A DNA stretch of 64,000 nt from Selaginella moellendorffii (Eukaryota > Streptophyta > Lycopodiopsida > Selaginellales > Selaginellaceae), in contig NW_003314307.1 of assembly GCF_000143415.4 (NCBI RefSeq), positions 1,447,928 to 1,511,927 on the forward strand, in the 5' to 3' direction. Shown piece after piece: positions 47,401-56,436 of this stretch. Position numbers and translations under genes: made by a program. Positions within the stretch are counted from its first letter, which is position 1. Each line of letters opens with the position of its first letter. The notes under the pieces are model-generated. The model was given only the letters and a program-made list of their open reading frames with translations. It had not been told where the DNA came from and did not search any database.

Positions 47401-48963
47401 GCCCTCAAGGATCTCGCGAGGCAAGGTCCCATCACGTTGAGCATCCCACCATGCTTGTAGCAGCAGCGGGCCTATGGTCTCCCAGTGCTCCTCGAAGAAA
47501 ATGGGCAAGAGGCCATCGATACCTGGCTGCTTGTCGTTGCTGAGCTTCCCGAGCGCTTCCCGAAGCTCCTCCAGTGTGAAGTCCGTCTTCAGTGAGTCGT
47601 GCCACTCATGGGGGACTCGCTGGGGAAGGGACGCAAGCACTTCCACCGCCGCCCTTTCCCTCTCTGGAGTCCACTGCTGGGCCGTATATAGAAGTTGGTA
47701 AAACTCCTGGGCGAGCTGTTGCATCCCCTGTTGGTCCTCGATGACTCGCCCGTCACTGTGCTTCAGTCCTAGAATGGGAGGAGAGTCCGTCACTGGCCTG
47801 ATTCCCCTAAAGAAAGCCTTGTTGAGAAGGCGTTCATTCAGGGCCCATCCATCTTCCATGGCCCGGACGCCCTTGCTCCATGCAGCGTACTCCATGTCAC
47901 GTAGCTCGGCTTCACGTTCATCCAGTATTGTTTGCCACTTGAGCTCATCTTGCGTGTTCAGCAACATCCTGTGTGCTGCTGCGACCTTCTTCCTGGCCAG
48001 TCTAAGGTCCTTCATCACCACCCCTTTGAGATCCTTCTGGCGCGCCCGGAGCTTCTGTGAGCAAGACAAGAGCACAGGGATCAGTCCCAGCTTGTTCTGC
48101 GCAAGGGCGTCATGTATAAGCCCAATTGCCACCGGGTCTCGCAGCGTGGCTCTAGTGATTGATCGTTGGACCGCTGTCCCTTTGTCCCTTTGGAGCTGGA
48201 TCACGCATCTGAGGGGGTCGTGATCTGAGAAGGAGGCAAATCCCAGCCACGTTTTTAGGCTTCCCCCATCCTGCCGTATGCGAGATGAGGCGTAAATCCG
48301 GTCCAGTCTCGACTGGGAGGATACTGTCTGTCGCCTTGTAAAAGGGTGAGCATGAGGTGCGAATCCCGCAGCATGCTGGAGGTCCATGAGCCCCAGTATG
48401 TCCATGAGCTGACTCCACTGCTTCTGTTCACGTGGCTGAATTGTTTCCTGCATACCCCTGCGATCACAGACGTCCTCGACCATGTTGAAATCTCCCAGGA
48501 CCAGCCATTCATCTGCTTGCCCCTGTGCAGACTGTAACACACTCAGCCAGAATTCTGCACGTCTCCCTTTCTTCGTTGGTGCATAGACGTTGATTATCCC
48601 CACCCGTCCAAAGTGGAGGTGAAGGACAAGCAATTGAGCCTTTCCTGGGACGAGAACAAGGTGGTTTCGTACCTGAGCAGACCATTTGGTTGAGACTACC
48701 ACTGCTGTGCCCCCTCCTGGTCTGGCCACTGCTTGCGTGGCCGGGTTCCACCAGAGCCGTCCCCTCATTCCAAAGGTGTAGTCTGGGGCCACAGTCATTT
48801 TGTGCTCTTGCAAGCATAGGATGTCGATATCTCCTTCTAAGCTGATCTCTCGGATGTGGGACTTGAGCTGCGCCCTTTTGTTGAGTCGACTGCCGGTCCA
48901 ACTGAGTCCCCGGCAGTTCCAGGTGACGAGCGTGAGAGTTGTCATGGAGCCACGTACTTCCAA
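44443..48963 (-). CDS. LINE ORF2: endonuclease-reverse transcriptase
   Basis: 1506 residues without interruption. Residues ~7-240 form an APE-type endonuclease (TLVTWNCRGLS, DIDILCLQEHKM, WLVLGDFNMVEDV, SRLDRIYAS, FSDHDPLRC). The reverse transcriptase (~480-760) shows LIPKRGDLQELKNWRPITML, QTGFVPGRQIAENI, LLDFEKAYDRVDW (motif A), RQGCPLAPYLFLIVAEAL and FADDTALFLLAT (motif C with the catalytic DD). The C-terminal zf-RVT region has CRRCKECGELETAQHVLWEC followed by a DVAREVW segment. No RNase H signature was recognised. The start overlaps the end of ORF1 by 22 nt (48942-48963), implying reinitiation or frameshift coupling; a second ATG follows six codons later. It may be functional. Confidence 0.93.
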   Translation of the reverse strand: MEVRGSMTTLTLVTWNCRGLSWTGSRLNKRAQLKSHIREISLEGDIDILCLQEHKMTVAPDYTFGMRGRLWWNPATQAVARPGGGTAVVVSTKWSAQVRNHLVLVPGKAQLLVLHLHFGRVGIINVYAPTKKGRRAEFWLSVLQSAQGQADEWLVLGDFNMVEDVCDRRGMQETIQPREQKQWSQLMDILGLMDLQHAAGFAPHAHPFTRRQTVSSQSRLDRIYASSRIRQDGGSLKTWLGFASFSDHDPLRCVIQLQRDKGTAVQRSITRATLRDPVAIGLIHDALAQNKLGLIPVLLSCSQKLRARQKDLKGVVMKDLRLARKKVAAAHRMLLNTQDELKWQTILDEREAELRDMEYAAWSKGVRAMEDGWALNERLLNKAFFRGIRPVTDSPPILGLKHSDGRVIEDQQGMQQLAQEFYQLLYTAQQWTPERERAAVEVLASLPQRVPHEWHDSLKTDFTLEELREALGKLSNDKQPGIDGLLPIFFEEHWETIGPLLLQAWWDAQRDGTLPREILEGQIALIPKRGDLQELKNWRPITMLNTSYKVYAKAMTLKLQAVMPLIIREQQTGFVPGRQIAENIWTYLLAQRWAEISNQQTAAWLLDFEKAYDRVDWRFLEECMNTIGIPREMVTRISLLYRGATSRVTINGETGPSFQLGRSVRQGCPLAPYLFLIVAEALGTFLAEGGRIKGLTLPAARQQLPGTTRVSRELLDGAFADDTALFLLATKENMDAAKKALETFNLAAGAAINWNKSVGINWGRPGIESWGQDIGFQWLKPGEDARYLGIQVGTRFSAALQDDTLLRRVRTSIQKWAPRKLGLPARVVVARSIILPGIWYHLSIWPVPERTLRKVRTMVRQYLWRGALVTGRSMAKVAWQSTARPRVLGGLGVIDPSDMAKALRYKILLMGLQPGNQPWRLMFRQNLLAIRPKHNTARPWEEDPRWLFAEGPKQVVKGGTLVQGLLRLWSAFPVSRELPGRAEDWLNQPLFFNDLFKLDDRTLGREDHYTIWRKLHSAGFRTLKQLVRVLDKDRRKTTRHMQVFNPGRWRKVHLDLLRIIRAVSEAKQGQLWPRRCLKSGDFVALQRDVESDRERVSLGAWTRAFTAPTPAWEDRDVEVWFVVSPDQNVGRPFRVLRGDMLLPAGDEQVMPMVTDDEVKGRIRVIRQAPKQSVVVQSLAALEGEGILRWWRQQLIEDLDWDPAAWKRGARSFFSFGVKEARDGLLTSREEARGEIPKLWKKWIEQGVEANQVVGNTLAFWKLPVQEKVKATSWLVANNGLPVGQRFQEEACRRCKECGELETAQHVLWECDVAREVWRQIFKATQELGDIPEFEARSGDILHWFEGARGPAIGPAWRRIRCYGRHRWNMRVRWDVTGAEVGMSIWEALGQERWSIWRATGLQALWEARNHCRFDGQQARISAVVASWWRLTLAAVRLHYTILKERAKPRQLKEWRSRWLPCFGKLGGGEIRWQWRPPDSVLRSARGGDLDIDMIRSRRPRPLLLQD

Positions 48964-51143
48964 GAAAGTGAGGAGTTACGGGGTCTCGCCCTCCATTCTG
49001 TGGAGATGGTCCACACCGCAGTCATCTTCCCCCTGTGCTTCGTCCAGGAGAAGCCTCGGACAGTGTACTTCGCAAAGCCCGTCCACTCAGTGATAGCACT
49101 CTCCATGCGTGTGTGGTAGTCTCCAATAGTGACAACCTCTGGGAAGGCTGTGTTCCCGCGGCACATCAGCCAGTCTCCCGCCTCTGTGGGACTTAATTCC
49201 CGCTTAGGGGGAATCCACCTGACCGCCATTCCTACTGTTCGAGGGAGGACCGGCTGGAAGCCATCTCCTTCGACATCCGTAATAGGTCCCTCGAACAGTT
49301 TGGGCTGTGAGGATGAGCCCAAGAGTGGTGGGGTGACCGGGAAGCGAATGTGGGGAGCTTGGTCCGGAGGGCGTGCCTTCAAGATCCGCTCCTGCTCTGC
49401 AGGTAACTCAAACGGCTTCTGGGATGCCAACCTGTTCCGCTTGACTGAGCAGGCCTCCTCCCGGTGTCCAGCGCGCTGGCAAAAGTTGCATCTAGGTTCT
49501 GAGTTCTCCGTTTGGATCCTGATATACTGGCCCAGCACTGCGATCTCTGTCGGGATTTCAGCCGGGGCTGACACGAAAACTTTGAGACGGATGGGACCTA
49601 GCACACCCTCTGCTTCTACAGTGTCGAGGCCGGCCGCTATCTGGCCAATACTTCCTTCAACCAGCTCCTGTATCACCGGTGTGATCCGCATTTCCATGGG
49701 AACGTCCCACAATGCAATGTTCACTGGAAAGCTCCCGCCCTTGAGACGAGCCTGGTCCTCTGCGGTGAACCTTGGGATCCATGGGTGGAATGACACCGCC
49801 CAATTCTCGTCAATGAGGCCATGCATGGCCTCCGCCTGAGACCGTGCCTCCTCTGTCTCAAAGACAACTGTGTAGCAGCCCTTCCCATGCGGCAGCATCT
49901 TCTTCATGAGGATTCCCTGGCCCAGCGTTGCATTGATCCAATCGTTAGCCATGCGACCTGTTGGGAACTTCCCCCTGAAAACAGCAATCAGTGCCTTCTT
50001 GCGGAGTTCCTCTTCCTTCTCTGCTACTGCTCTTTGCAGAGTCTCAGCCAGCTTGACAGGGACGGCCTTTCCTCTCGTGTCGTCGTGGACCAAGTCACTT
50101 CCACCTTCCCCTACTGCTGCCACCTTGTGCTCTTCGGCCTGACCATGTGTTCCCTCGTTCACTTTATGTGAGGTGTACTCCTTGTTAGCATCACTGTTCC
50201 CGTCCGAGGAGTGCAGCGCTTCTACCACCTTTCCGCAGCCCCGAGTCTTCCTCACTCTCGACTGGGCTTTTGCCACTCGCTCCGGGGTGTCAACCTCCTG
50301 GTGCTGGTACGCCCGAGACTCTGTTCTCTTGTCTGGCAGGGCGTGCTCCTCCTCAAGGAAGGCTTCAACTGTGTTTGTCCAGGCTGGGTCCTCCTTGGCA
50401 AGTCTCAGAGTTTTAAGCTTCCGCCGCGTTGCTCGCTTCACTTTCTTCTTCTCACGCTTGGTCTTCCTCTTGTTGAAGGCATCGCGGTCCTGGAACTGAA
50501 GTGTACCATCTGACTGTTCCTCCAGTGAGCACTCCATCTCTGGCTCTGTTTCTGGCTCTCCGAGTCCCACTTCAACTGTTGGTGTTGGCGTGGTAGCCAC
50601 TTTGCCACCTTGTTCTTGCGCCCATGCATCGAAGAGGTCTGCTTGCTGTGTGGCCACTGCCTTCGTGATTATCCCTTGAGCTTCACGCAGTGCAGGGCCC
50701 AACACGAGGTCCTCTCCCAAAGGACTCAGATCCAGCTCTCTGATCGTGCACATCAGGGTTGACTGGAGTTCTTTGCGTACGGGAAGCGGAGAACTTTGGA
50801 TCCTTTCCTCAAAGTGGTGGGGGTCCCAGACCAGCCTCCCTGCCTTGTCGAGTCGTGGGAGTGGAGAGGGAAGCGACTCCTTCTGCTCCTCGTGTGGTGT
50901 TGTGGGAGAGTCCGGATCTGATTTCCTCACTTGTTGTAAGTGCGCAGGGTCCACCTGGTGTGTTTCCTCCTGTACTCTTGCATGTACTAGATCAGGGATG
51001 AGCCCGGCCACGTCTGTAGGAGTTTCTGGGTGGGACAGGGGGTTCCCACCAGCTGGGCATGAACTTGACGCATTCCCGTAAGCAGGGAGTGTGCCAGCTG
51101 CGCAGTCCTTCCGAGTCTTAAGGTTCTCTGTTAGAATTGCGAG
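48942..51143 (-). CDS. LINE ORF1: DUF4283-like RNA-binding protein with zinc knuckle
   Basis: Open from the LINE 5' boundary to the stop at 48942. The N-terminal half is polar and Pro/Glu/Lys-rich, with a basic run KRKTKREKKKVKRATRRK that could be nuclear-targeting or RNA-binding. The second half (about 49.95-49.45 kb) resembles the DUF4283 domain of plant L1 elements (KKMLPHGKGCYTVVFETEEA, SFHPWIPRF), ending in a CCHC knuckle CNFCQRAGHREEAC. No ATG exists near the LINE boundary; the first in-element Met is at about 50753. The frame happens to continue into flanking Penelope sequence, where an ATG at 51185 could start a fusion. Confidence 0.85.
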   Translation of the reverse strand, partial: LAILTENLKTRKDCAAGTLPAYGNASSSCPAGGNPLSHPETPTDVAGLIPDLVHARVQEETHQVDPAHLQQVRKSDPDSPTTPHEEQKESLPSPLPRLDKAGRLVWDPHHFEERIQSSPLPVRKELQSTLMCTIRELDLSPLGEDLVLGPALREAQGIITKAVATQQADLFDAWAQEQGGKVATTPTPTVEVGLGEPETEPEMECSLEEQSDGTLQFQDRDAFNKRKTKREKKKVKRATRRKLKTLRLAKEDPAWTNTVEAFLEEEHALPDKRTESRAYQHQEVDTPERVAKAQSRVRKTRGCGKVVEALHSSDGNSDANKEYTSHKVNEGTHGQAEEHKVAAVGEGGSDLVHDDTRGKAVPVKLAETLQRAVAEKEEELRKKALIAVFRGKFPTGRMANDWINATLGQGILMKKMLPHGKGCYTVVFETEEARSQAEAMHGLIDENWAVSFHPWIPRFTAEDQARLKGGSFPVNIALWDVPMEMRITPVIQELVEGSIGQIAAGLDTVEAEGVLGPIRLKVFVSAPAEIPTEIAVLGQYIRIQTENSEPRCNFCQRAGHREEACSVKRNRLASQKPFELPAEQERILKARPPDQAPHIRFPVTPPLLGSSSQPKLFEGPITDVEGDGFQPVLPRTVGMAVRWIPPKRELSPTEAGDWLMCRGNTAFPEVVTIGDYHTRMESAITEWTGFAKYTVRGFSWTKHRGKMTAVWTISTEWRARPRNSSLSWKYVAP

Positions 51144-51161
51144 GCAATCCGGCGAGATCGC
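51144..51161. repeat. LINE target-site duplication, right
   Basis: Second copy of GCAATCCGGCGAGATCGC. Confidence 0.97.
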
Positions 51162-51284
51162 GGCACCACTTTGTGCAATCCACATTCTCCGTGTGCCGTT
51201 GTCGAAACGGCGTGATCAAGAGCAAGTAGAGGAGGCAAGGGAATGAATTTTCATTCATTCGTGAGCGAGGGAGAGGACAAGAGA

Positions 51285-51330
51285 CAACCCGAGACCGGTT
51301 TCATCCTTTTTGGGACTCATCAGCCGGGTG
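51285..51330 (-). ncRNA. Hammerhead ribozyme, copy 1 (variant)
   Basis: Same arrangement as the other copies: sense CACCCGG, CUGAUGA, stem II, GAAACCGGUC. Here the last stem II base before GAA is U instead of C (GGAU for GGAC), giving a G-U pair next to the core, so it is likely weaker. Confidence 0.75.
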
Positions 51331-51677
51331 TAGTCGTCTAGTGTCTACCCTAACCCTAGCTCGGTGCCGACTCTACTTATATTTTGGCTCTGTCACATGG
51401 CGCAAGTCCGTGTGGCGGCCATGCGAAGTGGCGTGGCAGCGTTGGCTTGCGAGGGTGCGAATGTAGCACAGCTGGTGTTGGTTACTCCACAGCAGTGGTA
51501 GTCGCGGAGAATGACTTCGGCGGATCGCCGAAGACAGTAAACATTCGGCCGGCGGGTGACGTACCTTTGACGCAAGATAACTTGTAAACGCGGCATGATA
51601 TGATGCATGCGTTACGTCCACAATGCTTGTGTCACTTGTACGTACCCGACGACGAAAAACGTGGTCCACTTTGCAAG

Positions 51678-52360
51678 GAATATTCTGGGAATATTCCGTC
51701 GTTGACTGTTGACCCCGCGTTGACCGTGTGTGGACTGGGATGGTGGAGGGCCTGAGGTCACTCATACATACCCGGAGTCCAGCGGTGATGCAGGGGAGAG
51801 CCATCCCGCGAGCTGTCGGCATGCGTCGCCGATGTCGAAGGAGCAGCACCGTTTTAACGGAAAACACGCTTTTCAACGAATCGTGTGTGGAGTTCAGAGT
51901 TGAAACTCACATATTCACGATCGGAAGGAAAAGCGGAATCCAACGGTATATGCCGTTTTGACTCGGTCAACAAAAACACTGTCAGGGAATATTCGGGAAT
52001 ATTCCATTCTGACCGTTGACTCCGCGTTGACCGTGCGTTGACTCGCAAGGGAGGTGGCCTGGAGTGACTAGTACGTACCCAAGGTCCTTCGCTCATGCAG
52101 AAAGGTCCTTTTCCCGTGAGGTGTCGGCGCGTGTGGCGTCGACGTCGTCGCATGGCACCATTATGAGATTCGCAAGCTTTCCAAGGTGTGGTGTCCATCG
52201 TAAGGAGATGAGACCAACGTAGTCACACTTGGAAAGGGGTGCAGAATCGAATGGTGTAGGCCTCGTTGACTCGGTCAACAATCTGACTGTCAGGGAATAT
52301 TCGGGAATATTTCTGTTTGGACAGTAGACTGAGCGTTGACCGGGCGTTGACCGGTGGGGG
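51678..52360 (-). repeat. Three ~305-bp tandem units
   Basis: Each unit has a palindromic pair GGGAATATTC/GGGAATATTCC followed by clustered GTTGAC(C/T) words (51680-51735, 51985-52040, 52290-52350), then about 240 bp of diverged sequence ending in a TACGTACC or TACATACC motif. Truncated versions occur in copies 5 and 6. Confidence 0.8.
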
Positions 52361-52499
52361 ACGACCTGGGGTGACTGGGACATACCTAGAGTCCATTGGC
52401 CAGACCCTGAAGGTCATCGGTCATGCGGAGAAGGATGCAATCATATGCTTCCGTCTCTTGCAAAGTGCGGTAGAAGATGTGGCTGAGCTCGCAATGCGA

Positions 52500-53165
52500 G
52501 TTTAGCCCTGACCAGGAACGAACCGGGGTTCAGGAGGCATCTCCAGCACGTGATCACTCAGGGGAGTGCGTCTACGGGAGCTTCATCCATCACCTGTTTA
52601 GGGTTTAGGATGTCCCCCAAGCCTAGCTGCATGCTGTGAAGCGTGTAGGGCAGCTTAAAGGCGAGGGGGGCCCGTCGACAAGCGTCACTAGAGCGGCGCA
52701 AGCGTGCAAGGAGAGCTTGATGTCACTGGTCAGAGGAGATGCTGGAGAGGCAGTGTTGGAGGAAGGAGATCAGGTATCCCTGGGCACAGAGGCGGTGGTA
52801 GAACCGCGTGCGCATGGCATGGAATCCATCGGCCGTGCTCTCACGGAGGAGGTATCTCCGGAGTTCGCTGTGGATAAATGCCACTTTCTGGTGCCATGGG
52901 TGAACTGACGTCCAGGGGAGGTACTGGTAGGCATTGAGCGGCTTCTGGAACGTGGACGAGTCGAGGCAGCGTGTCTCTTCAAAGCGAGGGCCTTTGAAGA
53001 AGTGGATATCGAGGATATCCAACTCCTCGAGCGAGATCACCGAGGTGATCTTGATCGAGGGACGTAGCGTGCCGTATCCTCGGAGCCATCGTTCGAGGCC
53101 TGCTCGTGTACCTGTCCCTCCGTCATCTGTGTACCTCCGTCAATAGAAGGGCAATTTGTTGGTTG
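52500..53165 (-). pseudogene. Penelope-type RT C-terminal remnant, copy 1
   Basis: On the minus strand, RRYTDD (near 53130) is the YxDD catalytic box. It is followed by LEELDILDIHFFKG, then QKPLNAYQYLPWTSVHPWHQ and KVAFIHSELRRYLLRES, and FYHRLCAQGYLISFLQHCL. This succession (FxKPxNxYQYLPxxSxHPxHxKxxFIxxELxRY) is specific to Penelope-like elements. An in-frame TGA interrupts after SSISSDQ, and another stop lies just before the YTDD box. RT motifs upstream of the box are not visible. Confidence 0.88.
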
Positions 53166-53349
53166 TGTCGAGGCACTCGTCGAGAGTGTTGAGCGTGGTG
53201 TCATGGACACGCAGAGCAGAGCCAAGTGCAAAGGTGACGGTGGCTGCTGCGCTGGGCCAGGTCCTGGAGAGCGTTAAGGCGAGAGGGCTCGGTGCTCTGT
53301 TCCAGTGGCAGGGGCTGGCCTGGTGGCGATTGCAGGGGATCCGGCACCA

Positions 53350-54120
53350 GAGGTGGTGAGAGAGCCCGTGCCATCGGTATAGTGTCTGGCTCTGCAGTGG
53401 CAGGGCCAGTGCTGGCATGGAAAGCTGGTTTTGTGCTTCCATGGCAGATTAGGTTGATTTTTGGCAGTGTTGTGGCGATGTCTAGGCAGCTTGGGTGCTC
53501 TGAGTGGCAGGGAGCATTCCCATTGGCATCTTTGGTGATCCTTTGGTGGTGCCAAGGCAACATACCAAAGGGAGACAAAAAGCCTTTGTGAGGGATTTGC
53601 TGTACCAGACCCAAGTCTGGCTGGGCTGCGCTAGACGTCGGAAAGACTGCTAAGTGGAGATATCAAGCTAGCTCCCAAACTCTTAGTGGCCGTGAGCAGC
53701 TCCAGGTGGGGATTATTTGTGGCGCTCTGGCGGCAGAACACAGCGCGCAGAGGCCAGTGCAAATGCCCAGCTTGGAGACATGCTGTGCCAAACCCGTGCG
53801 AGGGGAGTGAGGGGCATCATGCCAGAGATCACAGCAGCTTTGTGGTGATGTCTGGGTGGCACGGGTGCTCTCAACAGCAGGGAGCAATCCCCTTAGCATT
53901 TTTGGAAATCCCTTGGTGGTGCCGAAGCAGCAGCCAAGGGGGACCAAAAAGCCTTTGTGGGGCATTTGCTATGCCGGACCTGAGTCAGGGAGCTGGGCCG
54001 CACCAGACGCCGGAAAAGCTGTTGTGTGGAGATGCAGAGCTAGCTTCGAGACTCTTAGTGGCTCCAGGTAGGGATTTCTGTGGCGTCCTGGCGGTGAGGT
54101 GCAGCACAGAGGGGCCAACG
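53350..54120 (-). repeat. ~370-bp tandem repeats
   Basis: About two units, recognised by GGCAGGGAGCA(T/A)TCCC (53505, 53877), TTTGGTGGTGCC-like words and TTAGTGGC...CAGCTCCAGG (53684, 54054). The same units recur in copy 6 (about 61.0-61.6 kb and 62.44-62.75 kb). Confidence 0.8.
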
Positions 54121-54973
54121 TAAATGCCCGGCCTGGAGCTGTTGGGCGGCACTGGGCGGTACCAGGCGGTACTGGGCAGCGCCGCGTGTCTCTGGAAGTA
54201 CTGCGTGTTGTTGGGCAGTGCCGCGCGTCACTGTGCAGTACCGCGTGTTGCTGGGCAGTGCCGCGCAACATTGTGCAGTACCGCGCGTCACTGGCGGTAC
54301 AGCACGTTGCTGGGCGGTGCTGACACGTGAGCTGGGCACTCGTGAGCAGCACTGGGCGGCATGGGGCGGCACTCGCAGCGGCTCTGGGCAGCGCATGGCG
54401 GCCCTGAGCAGCGTGTGGTGGTGCCTGGCGCAGCTGGGCACTGCTAGGCAGCACTGGTGGTGCTGCTGGCCGGCAGCTGGCTGGGACACGATACTGACGG
54501 GTTGGGCTGCGACGAGCCACAGCATTGGCGCTTTGGGCAGCGAGTGCTGGCCTAAGTGCTGGCCGTGGTGGTCGCTGGAGGCCGGCCGTGGCATGGCTAG
54601 CTGGCTGGCTGGTGCAGCAGCCGCGGCAGCTCTTGATCGTCTCGAGCGGCAGTGGCGGCATCGATCGGCAGCAGCAGTAGCGCGCACACTAGCAAGCTGC
54701 GGGCTGTTGCGGTGGCTGGCGCTGCCTGCATCGGTGGCTGTTGCTGCTGGAGCAGCTGGCCGTGGCATGCTCAAGACGCAGTGGCCATGCTCCCGTAGCT
54801 TTCTCTACCATTGCCAAAAACTAAGTGCTAGGACTTAAAAATTTTTGGCAAATCAAAGGCTGAGCGTTTGAGCCGTTGGATCTGTGCGATCCGACGGTGG
54901 AGGAGAGAAGAGAGGGAAGCGTGAGTGGGCCTTTGCAGTGGCTGTTGCTGGTGCAAAGGCTTCTCCCATGGCC

Positions 54974-55117
54974 TTAGGGTTTAGGGTTTAGGGTTTAGGG
55001 TTTTAGGGTTTAGGGTTTAGGCGCGTTTAGGCGTTTAGGGTTTAGGGTTTAGGGTTTAGGATTTAGGCGCGTTTAGGGTTTAGGGTTTAGGGTTTAGGCG
55101 CGTTTAGGCGTTTAGGG
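54974..55117 (+). repeat. Interstitial telomeric array 2
   Basis: TTTAGGG repeats with three inserted CGCGTTTAGG-type variant blocks; the last is the standard block before a retroelement copy. The repeated blocks suggest two abortive element ends of near-zero length within the array. Confidence 0.95.
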
Positions 55118-55279
55118 TCAAAGACACCCCGTGGTGTTGCAATCCGGCGAGATCGCGGCACCACTTTGTGCAATCCACATTCTCCGTGTGCCGTTGTCGA
55201 AACGGCATGATTGAGAGCAAGTAGAGGAGGCAAAGGAATGAATTTTCATTCATTCGTGAGCGAGGGAGAGGACAAGAGA

Positions 55280-55325
55280 CAACCCGAGACCGGTTTCGTC
55301 CTTTTTGGGACTCATCAGCCGGGTG
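55280..55325 (-). ncRNA. Hammerhead ribozyme, copy 2
   Basis: The canonical version; for the description see the copy 4 ribozyme. Confidence 0.88.
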
Positions 55326-55476
55326 TAGTCGTCTAGTGTCTACCCTAACCCTAGCTCGGTGCCGACTCTACTTATATTTTGGCTCTGTCACGTGGCGCGA
55401 GTCCGTGTGGCGGCCATGCGAAGTGGCGTGGCAGCGTTGGCTCGCGAGGGTGCGAACGTAGCACAGCTGGTGTTGG

Positions 55477-56436
55477 TTACTCCACAGCAGTGGTAGTCGC
55501 GGAGAATGACTTCGGCGGATCGAGAATGACTTCTGCAGTCAAAGGGCCAGGGTTGGCAGGGAGGACCCCGTGCGGGTAGGCTCCACGGTCCCGTAGGAGG
55601 GACTCAAACGTATCCTGGAATTGAGATCTGACGTAGCGATATGGAAAGTTTGCCACGTAAAAAGAGCGGAGGTCTCTCTGATGGCGTGGGGCTCGAAGTG
55701 CACGTGGCAGATCCGGCATGGGGAACCGGCACATTGGCTGGACAGCCACGTGTTCCACATGCGCCACGTGCTCGGTGCCCTCAGCCTGGGAAACCTCCTG
55801 CTCCGATGTTGGGCTGTCGCAATTCGCCGTGGGTGATGCTGCCGTGTTTGCCATGCAGCGCTCCTGTGCAGCAGAGTGTGGACCGTGTCTCATACTCTGC
55901 TGCAGCCTGCTCATGTCAGGGCTGCGCGCCACAGAGTCCGAGGAGTTCTGTGGTGTGGCCGTGTCAGAGGAGGTGGGAGGTCGCTGCAATGCCGAACATA
56001 GTGCCTCGTTGCAGAAAAAGTTGGCAACACTCGAAAGAGTGTCGTCTTGCTCCAGGTTCTCCAAACGCGTCTCAATGTGAGCCGTGATGACACGCGTAGT
56101 GCGGAGCCGCAGCGCACGTCTAGTGTCCAGAACTCGCTTGAGGTACGGCGAGAGTGGTCGGTGCGACGCACGTTCGTCGTAGATGGCCTCAGCGAGGAGC
56201 TGGGAGTGTTCACGCGACGAGGTAGCTCGTGACGTGGTTCCCAGCTCAGATTGGAGCACTGGAGCTGGAGGAACTGGAGCGTAACCTGTCTCTGCAGTAG
56301 TCATGGCGTGGTTGGAGCTCCCTGGTGCTGCTGGCCCTGGTGGCATGAGCGGTGAGGGGTCCATGACGTCGTGACTGTCTGGTATAGGCACTAGAGCAGC
56401 AGATGGTAAAGGTGGCAGTGGCGTCGCTGGCATCAC
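55477..56436 (-). CDS. 319-residue ORF of unknown function in copy 2
   Basis: Pro/Ser/Ala-rich N-terminus (MMPATPLPPLPSAALVPIPD), a more structured middle (YLKRVLDTRRALRLRTTRVI then AHIETRLENLEQDDTLSSVA, with helical character) and a conserved-looking C-terminal part (RSFYVANFPYRYVRSQFQDT, FESLLRDRG). The last residues KSFSATTTAVE and the stop are encoded by the shared 3' tail. It could be an ORF1 or accessory protein of the element family. I recognise no domain. Confidence 0.45.
   Translation of the reverse strand: MMPATPLPPLPSAALVPIPDSHDVMDPSPLMPPGPAAPGSSNHAMTTAETGYAPVPPAPVLQSELGTTSRATSSREHSQLLAEAIYDERASHRPLSPYLKRVLDTRRALRLRTTRVITAHIETRLENLEQDDTLSSVANFFCNEALCSALQRPPTSSDTATPQNSSDSVARSPDMSRLQQSMRHGPHSAAQERCMANTAASPTANCDSPTSEQEVSQAEGTEHVAHVEHVAVQPMCRFPMPDLPRALRAPRHQRDLRSFYVANFPYRYVRSQFQDTFESLLRDRGAYPHGVLPANPGPLTAEVILDPPKSFSATTTAVE

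Larger units (their letters stand above)
44335..51143 (-). mobile_element. L1-clade LINE, near full length
   Basis: This is a 6809-bp non-LTR retrotransposon on the minus strand with exact 18-bp target duplications. It has two overlapping open frames and a short 3' UTR (44442-44335). The 3' end has no poly(A): in sense it reads TTTTTTGTATTAGTCCCATT, then GGGACATGGGG and a final CACGTTCA. The GTCCCATTGGGAC hairpin (44359-44371) may be the structure recognised by its reverse transcriptase. The 5' end lacks a UTR and any ATG for ORF1, so the copy is probably 5'-truncated within or just before ORF1. Open ORFs and perfect duplications indicate recent insertion, later than the Penelope copy it sits in. 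Confidence 0.95.
44296..54973 (-). mobile_element. Penelope-like element copy 1 (interrupted by a LINE)
   Basis: Sense strand is minus; the 3' end at 44296 (GGTGTCTTTGA in sense) abuts telomeric repeats. The LINE at 44335-51143 splits the copy 39 bp from its 3' end; the copy resumes at 51144/51162. Reading upstream in sense it has the hammerhead ribozyme (about 51285-51330), three ~305-bp tandem units (51.68-52.36 kb) and an RT C-terminal remnant (52.50-53.16 kb). Beyond these are ~370-bp tandem repeats (53.35-54.1 kb) and a GC-rich segment with GGCGGTACC-type short repeats (54.14-54.8 kb). It ends truncated at the next telomeric array. No complete reverse transcriptase core is visible. Confidence 0.88.

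Noticed and set aside
44638-50629. Plus-strand frames opposite the LINE ORFs
   Set aside because: These are complements of the intact ORF1 and ORF2 and carry no independent motifs.
44335-51143. LINE targeted to telomeric repeats (TRAS/SART-like)
   Set aside because: The target duplication lies within the Penelope element tail, not in TTTAGGG repeats, and only one insertion is seen.
53969-54774. Ala/Pro/His-rich open frames over the GC-rich segments (also 56433-57048 and 61403-62226)
   Set aside because: They come from GC-rich short tandem repeats that lack stops on both strands; no domain-like pattern.
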